Shown here one piece after another: positions 29,998 to 40,816 of a stretch of 64,000 nucleotides of DNA. This DNA is from Cordylochernes scorpioides (taxonomy: Eukaryota; Arthropoda; Arachnida; Pseudoscorpiones; Chernetidae), in the NCBI GenBank assembly GCA_030710605.1, contig CP092879.1:46804374-46868373 (forward strand). The letters are read 5' to 3'. Made by a program: the position numbers and the translations under genes. How positions within the stretch are numbered: the stretch's first letter is position 1; every line of letters begins with the position of its first letter. The notes beneath the pieces were generated by a model, which saw only the letters and a list, made by a program, of their open reading frames with translations, ran no database searches and was not told the origin of the DNA.

Positions 29998-30390
29998 TCA
30001 GAGAAAAACACAGCCACATCAACCTATAGTGTAACTCCCGACATTTCAGTGACTTCCTGTCATTCTCTTCAGTGGAATGATAAAGTGACAAAGTAGAACA
30101 GGCCATCTCAAGCCATTGAAGATAGAAAATAACAACAAAATCTCCCCCACTTGACCTAAATGTAGCTTGGCACCTACAGCTCCAGAACACATTTTGGCTT
30201 GCATTAGATGTATTAAACAGGACCTCTGGGAGAGGCCGCTGCTTATCATAAAACTGTTTGAGAAGCATGAACTCATGGAATTCATGTAATCTTTGCACAA
30301 GGGGATAAGAAACAACAACATGATAAAGTGAGTGACATGAATTCACTAAAACATCGGGAGTTAAACTATTGTTTGATGTAGCTGTGTTTT
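29998..30390. mobile_element. Foldback/Penelope-type repeat enclosing LINE-B
   Basis: Left ACACAGCCACATCAACCTAT with AACTCCCGACATTTCAGTGA and CATTCTCTTCAGTGG is inverse to right AAACATCGGGAGTTAAAC and GATGTAGCTGTGTTTTTTC. The minus strand of the left arm reads CTGAAGA, a TGAC/GTCA hairpin, then GAAAT, a third hammerhead-like variant. LINE-B lies between the arms. Confidence 0.65.
30103..30325 (+). pseudogene. LINE-B C-terminal fragment with 3' tail
   Basis: Reads LKPLKIENNNKIS, then after one stop PKCSLAPTAPEHILACIRCI and KQDLWERPLLIIKLFEKHEL, MEFM and TAA. This is a terminal LINE finger like those of LINE-A and C. The tail TGCACAAGGGGATAAGAAAC with CAAC repeats follows. It is 5'-truncated. 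Confidence 0.8.
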
Positions 30391-30599
30391 TTCTCCAAAT
30401 TTCTAAATATCATCCGAATTTTAAAATATATATATGAACATCTTTTTTTTTTTTTTCAAGAGGCTGCTTTTAGCTCATAACATTTTTAAAAGTTCTAAAA
30501 TAAAATTTATTGTTCTTGTTACAAAACCACTTTATTAGGTACCACTCAAAAAACAACCTAGTTTATGATATTTACAACAATGAATAATATGTGAAGGTT

Positions 30600-30700
30600 A
30601 TTCACATATTAAACAAAATGTTAACTCGGGATTCGTTCCCGTTTGATGGCTGTCGGGAATCGAGGGTGTTGCCCACTCATCCACCGACTCTAATACAATT
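30600..30700 (-). mobile_element. Possible tRNA-like SINE head
   Basis: On the minus strand GGTGGATGAGTGGGCAACAC is like the SINE head and GGGAACGAATCCC is box B-like. The rest is unrelated to the main SINE, so this is weak. Confidence 0.4.
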
Positions 30701-30920
30701 TGTTATTTCATAGCTATATATATGTATTATAAAGTTGTGCAGGAGGATGGTTTTTCATGTACCAAAAGAGGCATTTATCTCTGCCTTTAAATATCATTGA
30801 AACAATACAATTTTGTTTGTTATACCTGTACAGAACGTACTGTTAGTAATAAAGAATGAGACACAACACCAGTTTGGGAAAATACAGACAAAACCCAACC
30901 TTTTTTTTTTTCAAATTTTA

Positions 30921-31265
30921 TTATTATCCCAAGTATACATGGTACAAGCCATGATAATCATGGTGGGTAGTAGTTGACGACTGCTTTTACTGTAAGTCAC
31001 CACATGCCTAAACCTGCACAGAATTTTAACATAGGAATCATACTAATTGTTACAGGCCATGATAATCATGGTTTGTAATAATTGGCGACTGCTTTTACTG
31101 TAAGTGCACCACATGTCTACAATGCACAGCATTTTAACATGGGAATCATACTAATTGGTATAGGCCATGATAATCATGGTGGGTAATCATTGGCGACTCC
31201 TTTTACTCTAAGTGCATCACATGTCTACATATGTGAAAAGAAGTTCTAATTTGCACTTATAAATA
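30921..31265 (-). repeat. SINE 3' body triplicated in tandem
   Basis: Three direct units of about 110 bp, each with CCATGATAATCATGG, CGACTGCTTTTACTGTAAGT and CACCACATG; units 1-2 and 2-3 are joined by GAATCATACTAATTG-type text. The last unit continues into the normal SINE body. Confidence 0.8.
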
Positions 31266-31539
31266 GGAACCAGAGCCCAGTAAAAGCTAACCTGATTACC
31301 ATGATATCAGGTTATGATCTTCATATTCTTTATTACCACAACAGTGAGTGCTGTTAAAAATCTTCATTTTTAACGCCATCTATTACAGAAATTTATAAAT
31401 AATTTTTTTACACTTTTTTTTTTTTAAAAATACTTACAATTTAAACCTAATTCTACCTTATATTATAATGCATAAGGATGGAATTCCATTTGAATTCATT
31501 GCAGTATGAGGTCTGTAGATACAGATTTTAATTTCTATA

Positions 31540-31721
31540 CAGTAGAACCTCCCTGTAAAGGACAACACCTAATTGCAGATCCAAAGTGTCCTTTATAGAG
31601 AGATATCCTCTTACCTACCAGAGAGTTACTAAATAGTAAAAATGGTAATTTTACCAATAAAAACTGTCCTTTGTAGAGAGGTGTCCTGTAGCGGGAGTGT
31701 CCTCTCATGGAGGTTCTACTG
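31540..31721. mobile_element. pogo-like element
   Basis: CAGTAGAACCTCCCTGTAAA ... GGAGGTTCTACTG, TA flanks. Confidence 0.88.
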
Positions 31722-31989
31722 TATATTTTAAAGAAGTAACGGTAAAAATGATCATTTTTATTAAGTTCTGTACTGGTATGATAAACCAAAATGCATTGTT
31801 TTTTTAAAGGGAGAGGTGTCTCTGTTGGTATATATATATACCATCCCCTCTCAATTTTGTTATTTCTATCTATATATATAAATGTTTTTACTATTTTATT
31901 CCTCCTTTTTTTTATTTCTAATACTAAAATTGGCAGCTTTTTATATTTTATTATTATGTATTTTTAATGAAATATATATTTTGAGATTA

Positions 31990-32140
31990 TATACTTCGTG
32001 GATGGCTTTTCTTGATTTATCAAGAAATTTGGGTTGGCCAAATATCACGGAGCAAGTTAAATAAACATTTAGTTTATTTTTGCTTCACTAGATGGCTCTC
32101 TGCCAATCTAAAAAGCACATGTGCTTTTGGTTAGGAAATG
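31990..32140 (+). repeat. Unclassified interspersed repeat (CAGATGGCGCTCTGCC family)
   Basis: GGATGGCTTTTCTTGATTTA, GGGTTGGCCAAATATCACGG, AGATGGCTCTCTGCCAATCT and AAGCACATGTGCTTTTGG; see 25480-25630. Confidence 0.65.
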
Positions 32141-32507
32141 CCTTCTTTATTTTTAATACTATATTCTCTTTGTTTTTTAGAGCTTATATATATAATGTAT
32201 GTGTATAGTTTTAGATATTGTTTCTCTCTCTCTCTCTGTGAAAAATGTGTTTGTTAGTAATCCTCTCTGTGTTTAATTTGCTCAAATCTCCTCCATGACC
32301 AATGTTATGTAGTACAAACAGGACAAAGCTACCTGCTGCTAATAGATGTTACCCAGATATTGTGTATTTTTGTAGATGACTCATATATAAAACTACCCTC
32401 TCTCTCTCTATTTTTTTGATGTTATATTCCCTAATGTTTAGAGAGAAAACTAAATAAAAAAAGGCAATATATATTTTAACAATGCTATTAATTTTGTGTG
32501 TTTTTTG

Positions 32508-32607
32508 NNNNNNNNNNNNNNNNNNNNNNNNNNNNNNNNNNNNNNNNNNNNNNNNNNNNNNNNNNNNNNNNNNNNNNNNNNNNNNNNNNNNNNNNNNNNN
32601 NNNNNNN
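32508..32607. other. Assembly gap (100 N)
   Basis: Exactly 100 N; a foldback element begins right after it (ATGGTAATAAGACTAAATTC). Confidence 0.99.
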
Positions 32608-32608
32608 A

Positions 32609-32704
32609 TGGTAATAAGACTAAATTCAAATAAATAGTATGTCACATTTACACACTATTTATTTATTTAATCATTTGGATTTATTACCTTGTGTTTATAA
32701 TCTA
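32609..32704. mobile_element. Foldback remnant interrupted by a Helitron
   Basis: GGTAATAAGACTAAATTCAA ... TTGGATTTATTACCTTGTGT, TTATAATCT; its end ATAATCCAAATTGTGC resumes at 33120. The insertion point gives the exact Helitron ends. Confidence 0.8.
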
Positions 32705-33119
32705 CTAGCCGAATGACCCGGGCAACGCCCGTGTTTTACCTGATTGAATGTTTTTATTCAAATACTATTTGCTACAATTATAAATTGGCGCCTTAAATAA
32801 ATGCATATATTAGTTAATAACTATAGCCTATGTGCTTTATCTGTCTATGTACTGTTGGCTTCCGTAGGCGTCTCATACTGGGAAAAAGAAAGAGAGGATT
32901 CCATTTAGTTATTAACTAATATATGCATTTATTTAGGGAGCGACCCGCTCCAACACAATAGTTACAAAAACGAAAAAGCGAGTGGGGGAGGCATGATGGG
33001 GGGGCAAAGGTGGCGTGATCGTAGCCAACCAATAGGAGGGCGCCATTCCAAAAAAAAAAAGCAAACGGTGACAGAGTTGATTAGGAGATGAAGAATGACG
33101 CTCGTAACTGTATATAGAA
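32705..33119 (-). mobile_element. Non-autonomous Helitron, complete
   Basis: Minus strand starts TTCTATATACAGTTACGAGC and ends with GGGCAACGCCC-type hairpin (CGGGC/GCCCG) about 14 nt before CTAG. It splits AATCTA/TAATCC of a foldback, so the target is A^T with no duplication, diagnostic of Helitrons. No coding. Internal palindrome TTAGTTAATAACTA and AGTTATTAACTAATATATGC. Confidence 0.9.
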
Positions 33120-33305
33120 TAATCCAAATTGTGCATTATCAGCGTATAACTTCTTTTATTCAACTGACTATAGTCCAACATTTACTTTAATTCAACAAAT
33201 TTTTCACTTGCCAAACATACAATTTACTTTAATCAAATATATTTCTACATACCAACTTTAATGATGAGTCACAATTTGAATTATAGATTATAAACACAAG
33301 CTAAT

Positions 33306-33540
33306 AAGACCTTAAGTCTGGTCATCTACAGACAATGACTTTCCAGAATGGTTGCAAGGTTTTCCCACTATGTACTAAATGCAATTCTCAACCTGCAACC
33401 CCAAAACACATTATTGACTGTATTAACTCATCCATTGATGAGCTCTACTCATCCCCAGCAGACACCATCAAAAGTCTCAAGCTTGTAAAGCTTGATACCA
33501 TAATATGATTGTGTAGAGATAAGAAAGAAAGAAGAAGACC
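33306..33540 (+). pseudogene. LINE-A 3' end remnant
   Basis: GTCTGGTCATCTACAGACAA, AGAATGGTTGCAAGGTTTTC, CACATTATTGACTGTATTAA and CAGACACCATC, then GTAGAGATAAGAAAGAAAGA. Encodes a decayed terminal finger. Confidence 0.8.
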
Positions 33541-33552
33541 AAATAAAAAAAA

Positions 33553-33623
33553 TCCCACACTGGGAATCGAACTCGGGCCTCCTGGGTGAGAGCCAGTTAA
33601 CCTAACCACTAGACCATGTGGGA
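33553..33623 (-). tRNA. tRNA-Glu(CTC)-like gene, probably decaying
   Basis: The minus strand folds as a cloverleaf of 71 nt: 7-bp acceptor TCCCACA/TGTGGGA, D region GGTCTAGTGGTTAGG, anticodon loop CTCTCAC (CTC) on a CTGG/CCAG stem, and T loop TTCGATT. Box A and box B are intact and an oligo-T run follows directly, as a Pol III terminator. The T stem CCGAG/CCCAG has two A-C mismatches, each explained by one CpG decay, and the length is one short. It lies between foldback half-arms, so it may be a pseudogene or a SINE founder. Confidence 0.65.
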
Positions 33624-34274
33624 GATTTGGTCTTAATACCTTGTGTATACTGACCTTAATAAAACGGAAAATTTTGATCCCTTGGGGTGTTGAATTAGAG
33701 AAGTGAGACTTTTTTTTAGCATCAAGACTCTTGCAGACCACCTTTAGATAGTGGGGTCTAAGAATAGGAAAATTTCTATCTACTTGAAGAGGATTAGGTC
33801 TTATTTTCTTGTATTATAATCTATATTCCAAATTGTGCTTTATCATTTTTGATAGACTTCAATGGACCTAAGAAGTTATTCTTCCTATGAGGTGAAGAAA
33901 ATGAATGGATTAGGTCTTATTTTATTGTATTATAATCTACTTGAAGAGAAATAGGTTACCACCTTGCAAAAATATTATCTATATGCAACTTCAGCATTAA
34001 CACATATAAAAAGAACATCGAATATAGCTACTTCAATTCAGTCAAACTATTTTTCAACTCCCGACCAAACTACCAACTTTTACTTGAATCAACTATAATA
34101 CAAATGTGGACCCTCTTATTTCAATTAGGGATGTTGAACTAAAGAGGTGTTTATGACTAAATATTCTTTTAAATACGGCTCTTTAGGAAATGAAAAAGAA
34201 AAAAAAAAAAAAGGTACATACATTCTCTCCTCTATTCAAATCCTGTCTGAGGAAATGCTATAAAAATATATATA

Positions 34275-34450
34275 ATAGAACCTCCCTGTAAAGGACAACA
34301 CCTAGTTGCAGAGCCAAAGTGTCCTTTAGGGAGAGGTGTCCTCTTACCGGAGAGTTGTTAAATAGTAAAAATGGTAATTTTGGTGATGAAAACTGTCCTT
34401 TATAGAGAGGTGTCCTCTAGCATGAGTGCCTTCTCTTGGAGGTTCTACTG
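34275..34450. mobile_element. pogo-like element
   Basis: TAGAACCTCCCTGTAAAGGA ... GGAGGTTCTACTG; first bases of the left end changed. Confidence 0.83.
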
Positions 34451-35234
34451 TATAAAAGCCACAAATGAAGGCATCAAAACTAAACAGATTGATTAGACTG
34501 GCTGAACCAGCTGTCCCAACCTTATATCACATCTAATCTTATCCCTCTTCTTGGAACCTTCTTCCTAAGACTTGAGGCAGGAAACAAGACAATAAACACA
34601 TAATGAAACCAATAAAGTATCCAGAGCTATTTTTTTTATTTTTAATTTTGGGTCTTGTTAAACCGTTACCATTTTAAAACTAGAATGGCAATAAAAAAAG
34701 ATTTAATATAATGAGGTGGATGCTTTGAACCACAGGAACCTTTGATTTTACATGTAATTAGGAGTAGATTAAGACAGTAATTCTACTGTCCTCAGAGCTT
34801 ATGTACATAGTTCATTTAAAATACCCATTCCAAGAGTCTAGTAACAGTATAACTATAAAAGGAAGATCGAAAATGCAATATAACAGCGGTATGGTAGATT
34901 AAACTGGCGAAACCGCTGGGAGGGTTCACCACTGATGAGTCAGGCCCTCCCATTAATTTTTCCATTGCAGTAAGGGCAGTAGAAATTGTTTAATTTTCAA
35001 AAGAATCTTACGCGTCTATAATAGTTTCGAATATAAAGGTATTGTTTATATTATTATTGAAATCTCACACAAATAATTTCTAATATTTAATATTTATATT
35101 TTTGAAGATTATTTGTTGATTGGAAGTTGATTTGGAAAAAATATCATAGCTACATATTAACCAATAATTTATTTCATTCTCGAAGTTTTAGTGTGACATC
35201 GAGTCAGTGAAACATTGAGAATTAAATAAATTAT

Positions 35235-35450
35235 TGGTTAATTGAAAATTTTATATGCGTTACCAAAAGGATCATTTGATTCATTTTCTTCGATGAATTT
35301 TTTCAAACTATTTCTCTTTGCTTTCTTTATCATATTATTAAATTTGTTTCTGACTTGTTTAAATCTTGTTGCATCGATAGTCTTACTGTGATAAGTTTCT
35401 AACTTATGTAAATAAACTTTTCTCCTTGTTTGGCGCAAGTATCCGCGCAA
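35235..35450 (-). pseudogene. LINE fragment from the endonuclease-RT linker
   Basis: The minus-strand frame has RFKQVRNKFNNMIKKAKRNS and LKKFIEENESNDPFGNAYKI. The K/R-rich pattern (FKxxRNKxNxxIKKAKR) is the usual linker between endonuclease and RT in R1/CR1/Jockey-type LINEs. Only about 70 codons remain. Confidence 0.6.
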
Positions 35451-35529
35451 TAATTGTAATTGTAATATTTACCTCGAAAACTCGCATTTGAAAAACTATT
35501 AAAAAAGGTATAATTACAACGATGTAACT

Positions 35530-35650
35530 ATAATATTTATATTATAAAATAAATAAAGCTTCCAAGGTAAAGTTTCTTGTGTAACTTTTTATTTTCAAGC
35601 TTTCGGACTTGTCAGTCCTTCATTCTTATTTTTAAGAACTATGAATGCCG
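35530..35650 (-). mobile_element. Penelope-like 3' end fragment
   Basis: Minus strand: GGACTGACAAGTCC hairpin followed by GAAAGCTTGAAAATAAAAAG, a stem-GAAA-AAGCTT layout like that at Penelope-like 3' ends. The CUGANGA box is degraded. Confidence 0.5.
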
Positions 35651-35747
35651 GCCAGTCAACATCTTCAAGAGTCTTCTTTTTATATATATTTTTTAAGGTG
35701 GGCAGAAATGGTTTCTCTACTTTTTAATAAAGGTATCAAAATACATA

Positions 35748-36092
35748 AGGTAACTAGACCCCATCCAAATGAATTAATAATGTAAGACATTTCAGCAACA
35801 GCGTTGTTACCATCTTCAGACAAAAGTACTGAATTAAGAAAAAAAAAAAAAAAACCACAGCATATTTTTAAATAGTTGGTAATGAGTTTTCAATTGGGTA
35901 AGTAGAAATAGAAAAAAAAATAAGAGTACTAACAAGAAAAAAAAAAAAAGTTTCCAAGAATCCTAAAATATTATTTGCAAACTATTTAAAAACAGGGTGT
36001 GAAATCTCATTAAGTACTTTTGTCTTAAGATGATACTAAAGCTGCTATCGAAATATCACAAATAATTTATTTATTTGAATGTAGTCTGTTGT
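35748..36092. mobile_element. Foldback element, subfamily A, long loop
   Basis: Left half with AACAGCGTTGTTACCATCTT and CAGACAAAAGTACTGAATTA, right half TTAAGTACTTTTGTCTTAAG to TTGAATGTAGTCTG. The loop of about 175 bp contains A-runs and an inner inverse pair. Core is damaged (CTTAAGA). Confidence 0.72.
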
Positions 36093-36345
36093 TGTTTCTT
36101 ATTCCCTTGTGTAAAGATTACACGGATTCCATGAGTTGATGCTCCTAGAGCTGTTTTATGATAAGCAGCAGTCTCCCAAAGGTCCTGTTTAGTACATCTA
36201 ATGCAGGCCAAAATGTGTTCTGGAGCTGCAGGTGCCAAGCTACATTTTGGGTAAGTGGGGTAGATTTTGTTATTATTTTCTATCTTCAATGGCTTGAGAT
36301 GGCTTGTTCTAAATCTTGTTAGTGTTGTTTGATGCTGTCTATTTT
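36093..36345 (-). pseudogene. LINE-B C-terminal fragment joined to GC-rich upstream segment
   Basis: Minus strand: TRFRTSHLKPLKIENNNKIY, then PKCSLAPAAPEHILACIRC and TKQDLWE, then LINE-B tail ACACAAGGGAATAAGAAACA. The frame continues upstream without break into the GC-rich segment 36350-37115. Confidence 0.8.
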
Positions 36346-36349
36346 TGAA

Positions 36350-37115
36350 GTTCAGAGCTCCTCCTGGGTCCACTCCACTGTACCAACATATGACGGGGAA
36401 AGAAGCCCTGTCTTGGCACCAGCCTGAAGGCTGGGAAAAGGGCAGGGACGCCCACCCCTCACTCACCCTTGAGGATAGGGGAGTGGAGAGGCGACTCTGC
36501 GTGTCTCGTCTTCGCGTCGGGGTGCCACTGGCTGATCGCCAGTGAAGCTGTAAGCTGGCCATCTGCCCTTGGTTGGCTGGCACAAGGCGCCACGTGTCTT
36601 GAAACTCTTGGGTCTTCGCTCTGTGTGTGCGCCATTGGGAGCGTCCTTGCCGTGCGCGCCATGAAAAACCAAGGGATGCACACAGTAGTACCACCCTCCC
36701 ACCTTCACGTTGGTTCCCTGTGTAAACCTCAGAACCTCAGAGGTCCTTGATTCGTCGGCAGATTCAGGGAGTACTGTAAACAAAGGGTACGAGGGCCAAA
36801 GGGGGGGAGTCCTATTGGAGCGTAGGATGGGTTAAGCCAAGTCCGAACGGGAGGGCTCGGTCAGCAACCTTGCCATGAACTCTCGGAGACGCCTGTGGGT
36901 TGATAGGTCATCCCCATGGAGCCAGACCATAATGGCGGGCGCGAGGGGCCAAACAATGGCCGCTCGGTGCATAGAGAATGCATCATTCCTTTTGGTACGG
37001 TGGCCATATTAGCAGCATAGGTGCATGCTTCCTTCGCATGCAGGCTTGTGGACCGAAAGGTCTGGGTAGCCATTACTGCTCCAAGGATGTACCAACTGTG
37101 CTTAGTAGTTAGGAT
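36350..37115 (-). mobile_element. GC-rich segment, candidate LINE-B 5' region
   Basis: Sharply GC-richer than its surroundings and bounded on the left by the LINE-B terminus and on the right by a foldback end (TTCAAATTGTAACTTATCA, 37148-37167). On the minus strand a 70-codon frame starts MATQTFRSTSLHAKEACTYA at 37073, and another frame merges into LINE-B. It may be the promoter/5' end of LINE-B fused to its 3' end by internal deletion. I do not recognise the encoded peptides. Confidence 0.45.
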
Positions 37116-37431
37116 GTGGTATGATTACCTTATGTTTCTAATCAATGATTCAAATTGTAACTTATCATGCAGAAAAATGGGTTTATTAAATGTATTTACA
37201 CAATACATTAAAAGAAAGTCTTTACATAGAGTACTCAAATTAAAATCAATGAACATGCCAGTTTTGGCATATGTTAGTTAGTTTTGAACAAAAGGCTTTA
37301 CCAGTCTATACCTGGGTTTTGACCAACCAAATTGCTCTATTCTAAAGTGAAATTGCCAAAACTGGTATTGTGGCTAATTCCACATCAACACTAGTAGTTT
37401 TTCACTAGGATGATAAACCTAATTCTCTTTT

Positions 37432-37608
37432 TTCTTATCCCTGGTACACGAGGTACAGATCATGGTAAACATGGTTGGTAGAAGTAGGCGACTGCTTTTA
37501 CTGTAAGTGCACCACATGTCTACACATCTGAAAAGCAGTTCAACTTTGCACTTACAAATGTGCCTGAGCCCTGTTTGCTTACTTGCACTCGCTGGTGGGG
37601 TTGGACAA
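37432..37608 (-). mobile_element. tRNA-derived SINE, head missing
   Basis: TTTTCTTATCCCTGGTACAC through CGACTGCTTTTACTGTAAGT to ACTTGCACTCGCTGGTGGGG. Confidence 0.8.
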
Positions 37609-37639
37609 TAAATCTAATGCATTGTTCTAATGCAGAATT

Positions 37640-39700
37640 AAAGAGAGAAATACATCTTTAGGTATATAATTAAAATTGTTTCTAGAGCTTTTATCCTGGA
37701 ATGATTAAAAATTGAAAAGGGCATGGCTCATCAGTGGTAAGTTACTTTGTAAACCATCAATTATTGTATTATTATTATGTGCATAGAGGCCTACTGGCTG
37801 TAAGCAAATATAGTTACATTTTTGAATCAACCTAATTTAACCAATTGATATACTCAATGCAATTTTGCTATCAGTGGTCCGCAGAAATGTGTATATCACC
37901 TGTAAATATATTAAGATCATTGCAAAGGATGGGAAACATATATATAGAAGGAAGGGCTTCAATAAAACTTTTGGTTAAACAAATATAATAAAAGGTATCA
38001 ACATGATCTAAAATTATATATCCTCTTTTGTTTTATAATTATTATACAATGCTTTTATTTATATTAAATATTTTTATATATTTCGTCTTTTACATAATCC
38101 ATAAAATTAATTAAATTATTTATATTTTGTATATACATGTTTTTACTATATTATATAATATATAAACTATTTTTTTAAAACGATTAACGTTTATAAAAGT
38201 ATTTATTAATATCTATTTACACCTATATTTATTATATGGGTATATTTCTAAGCATACTTGATTTTATTTATTTAAAAAAATACAACACGTAAACAATAGT
38301 TTAAATGACCCTACCTCTTTTATATGGCCACAATTTATAAATTATAATATCTTTACAATATATTTATAAAATATTAATAAATTTACCAAAAATAAAATTA
38401 AATTGTTTACTATTTTATATATAAAATGAAGAGTATAACTTTTTAATTCTATATTGAGGAGAAAACATGGAGGACATTCTTACATTCATCTTAAAATATA
38501 CTTTTATAGTTCCAACTCAGCCAAAATGTTAATTATAAGCTAATTCAATAGTTTTTTCGCTTTTTTTATTAATTCCAATTTTTGATGTACGTAATTTTTG
38601 TATTTTTTACAATATAATTAATAAAAGAGGAATAAAGCTAATATTTTTAGTTGTCAAACTACAGTGTTGCCGAATTTTAAGAAAATCTTTAAAATTACGT
38701 TAGTCGTCAACATATTAATATAGAAAATTAAAACACTCTTGAATGTTGCGAAAAAGGTTGGATATCTAATTTATATCAAATAAACATTTGAAATTGAACC
38801 CTATTCATCAGCTAAAGATGTTATATATTTAAATGCCTTGCTATCAAATTTTGGTGGGTGTTAATAGATAATATTTTATAATTTCATTAATTTTAAATAA
38901 AACTTTTAATATACCTTAACATTAAATAAAATAGTTCTAAAATAAAATAATATAAAATATATCATATTGAAATTGGTCGCACTGCGAATGGGTGTGCATA
39001 TATTTTAAAAGAGACCTTGAAAATACCATTTAAAAGCGAATTGGTTGTTTACTTTTTTCAAAGGCTGTTCATCAAAATAAAAAGAGAGGTAACTATTTTT
39101 TAAACTTCCCTTTCATGTTTTCCATCATCATCAAATTACATAGGCCTTTTAAACTCTATAAAAAATACGATCAGACTTATATTTTAATATATGAACACCT
39201 GAAAATCTCTATAATTAGGATTTATAAATAAGAACATAAATTTATATCACTTTTAACGTACATTTTACACACTTTTGCAACTTTGATATATACATATATT
39301 TTATTCACAAATACCCATTTGATTTTTATCTAAATAACTTAACATTTGAAATTATTCGTCATTAAGTTACAATTACCTAATATTTCTTAGGTAAATTATG
39401 CACTGCCAACAAAATTGGAGCCATATGTAGGTTTCGGTTTTAAAAACTCCTTTAACAGCTAAATGACATTTGTGAATTAGATCAGGGAATATAAACAATT
39501 TGGTAAAGAAATAGTTTAAATTATCCCTTGCACACCAATAAATTCATAGAAACACTAAGAAAATGTAATCAAACAAACATCCACAATTATAATTTTTGGT
39601 GAGATACTCATTTCAGTGATTGGCAATGTGTCACTGAGTTTATTAATCTGTTAGGAGAGGTTGTTTAAAAAGAATATTTTTGATGAGTTTTTCACCTAAC
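37640..39700. other. Very AT-rich DNA without recognised feature
   Basis: About 2 kb of A/T-dominated sequence with no long open frame, no terminal repeats and none of the window's repeat families. I see nothing assignable in it. Confidence 0.5.
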
Positions 39701-39707
39701 TATACAC

Positions 39708-39912
39708 TCAAGAATTTGTACCTTTTAGCATGTATATCGGGATTCAGATAATAACTCTGAAAGATATTTGATACATCATAGTGACCTTTATTGAAGCCAC
39801 GAGATAACCAAGTGTGAACAAAATAGCCTCTGTTTCCTTAAAAAAAATAAAAAATAGACAACTGGCGGTGGCATCAAAGACTTTCCACTTCTTTAAGTGT
39901 TCATGAGAGTAT
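39708..39912. mobile_element. Tc1-like TIR element (ACTCATGGACAA family)
   Basis: ACACTCAAGAATTTGTACCT and CTTTAAGTGTTCATGAGAGT ends, interior GGGATTCAGATAATAACTCT and AGACAACTGGCGG as in 12922-13476. Confidence 0.65.
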
Positions 39913-40067
39913 ATATAACTTTATATCTAAGCTTCATCCATCTGTCCAAACTTGGAGTAGTGTCACTTCATATACTGGTGTATTTGATCTTGATAAAGAC
40001 AGCCAATAAAATACAGAATACAGAAACCACAACAAGTTTACATCATTAGAAGACTTTTTTTTTTTGC

Positions 40068-40322
40068 TTATCCCTAGTACACGTGTGGTACAGGCCATGA
40101 TAATCATGGTGGGTAGAAGTTGGCGACTGCTTTTACTGTAAGTACACCACATGACTACACAGGTGAAAAGCAGTTTGACTTTGCACTTACAAATATGCCA
40201 GCAGAATTTTGCAAGAATCTAGGGCCATCGGAGCATTTTTTTAAATCAGAAAAAAAGTGTCCAATGCGGCAATTGAACCCGGGTCTTAACGGTTGGTTTA
40301 GGCCATCCTCCCACCAACCCCC
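40068..40322 (-). mobile_element. tRNA-derived SINE, internally deleted
   Basis: TTTGCTTATCCCTAGTACAC, body, then head GGCAATTGAACCCGGGTC and TTAGGCCATCCTCCCACCAA. A piece of the body between ATATGCCAG and TTTTGCAAGAATC is missing. Confidence 0.82.
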
Positions 40323-40385
40323 TTATTAGAAGACATAGATAGTACAATCCTCTCATTACTAAGAGGAACTTTAAAACATTACATA

Positions 40386-40562
40386 AGTCATCTACAGACA
40401 ATGACTTTCCAGAATGGTTGCAAGGTTTTCCCACTATGTACTAAGTGTGATTCTCAACCTACAATCCCAAACTACATCATCACTGCATTAGTTCATCCAT
40501 TGATTACTTCTACATATCCCAAGAAGACACCATCAAAAAGCTAAAGAACCACAGATTCAACA
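40386..40562 (+). pseudogene. LINE-A C-terminal fragment
   Basis: GTCATCTACAGACAATGACT, AGAATGGTTGCAAGGTTTTC and AGACACCATCAAAAAGC; finger decayed, tail absent. Confidence 0.75.
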
Positions 40563-40589
40563 CCCTTTTCTTTCTATATATATATTTTT

Positions 40590-40762
40590 TTGCTTATCCC
40601 TAGTACACGTGGTACTGGCCATGATAATCATGGTGGGTAGTTAGCGACTGCTTTTACTGTAAGCGCACCACATGTCTACACATGTGAAAAGCAGTTTGAC
40701 TTTGCACTTACAAATGTGCCAGAGCCCCGTTTGGTTACTTGCACTCGCTGGTGGGTTGGACT
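40590..40762 (-). mobile_element. tRNA-derived SINE, head missing
   Basis: TTGCTTATCCCTAGTACACG through CCATGATAATCATGGTGGG to TTGCACTCGCTGGTGGG. Confidence 0.8.
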
Positions 40763-40816
40763 TTTCTTTCTCTTAATTATCTTTAGTATGCCTGGTACAG
40801 ACCATGATAATTATAA

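Noticed and set aside
30040-30095. Third hammerhead-like motif (CTGAAGA, short hairpin, GAAAT) on the minus strand
   Set aside because: Stem I does not pair and the stem III sequence is altered, so I keep it only as a family resemblance and not as a ribozyme call.
36459-36783. Several overlapping frames on both strands in the GC-rich block
   Set aside because: GC-rich DNA has few stops; none of the peptides is recognisable and frames overlap each other.
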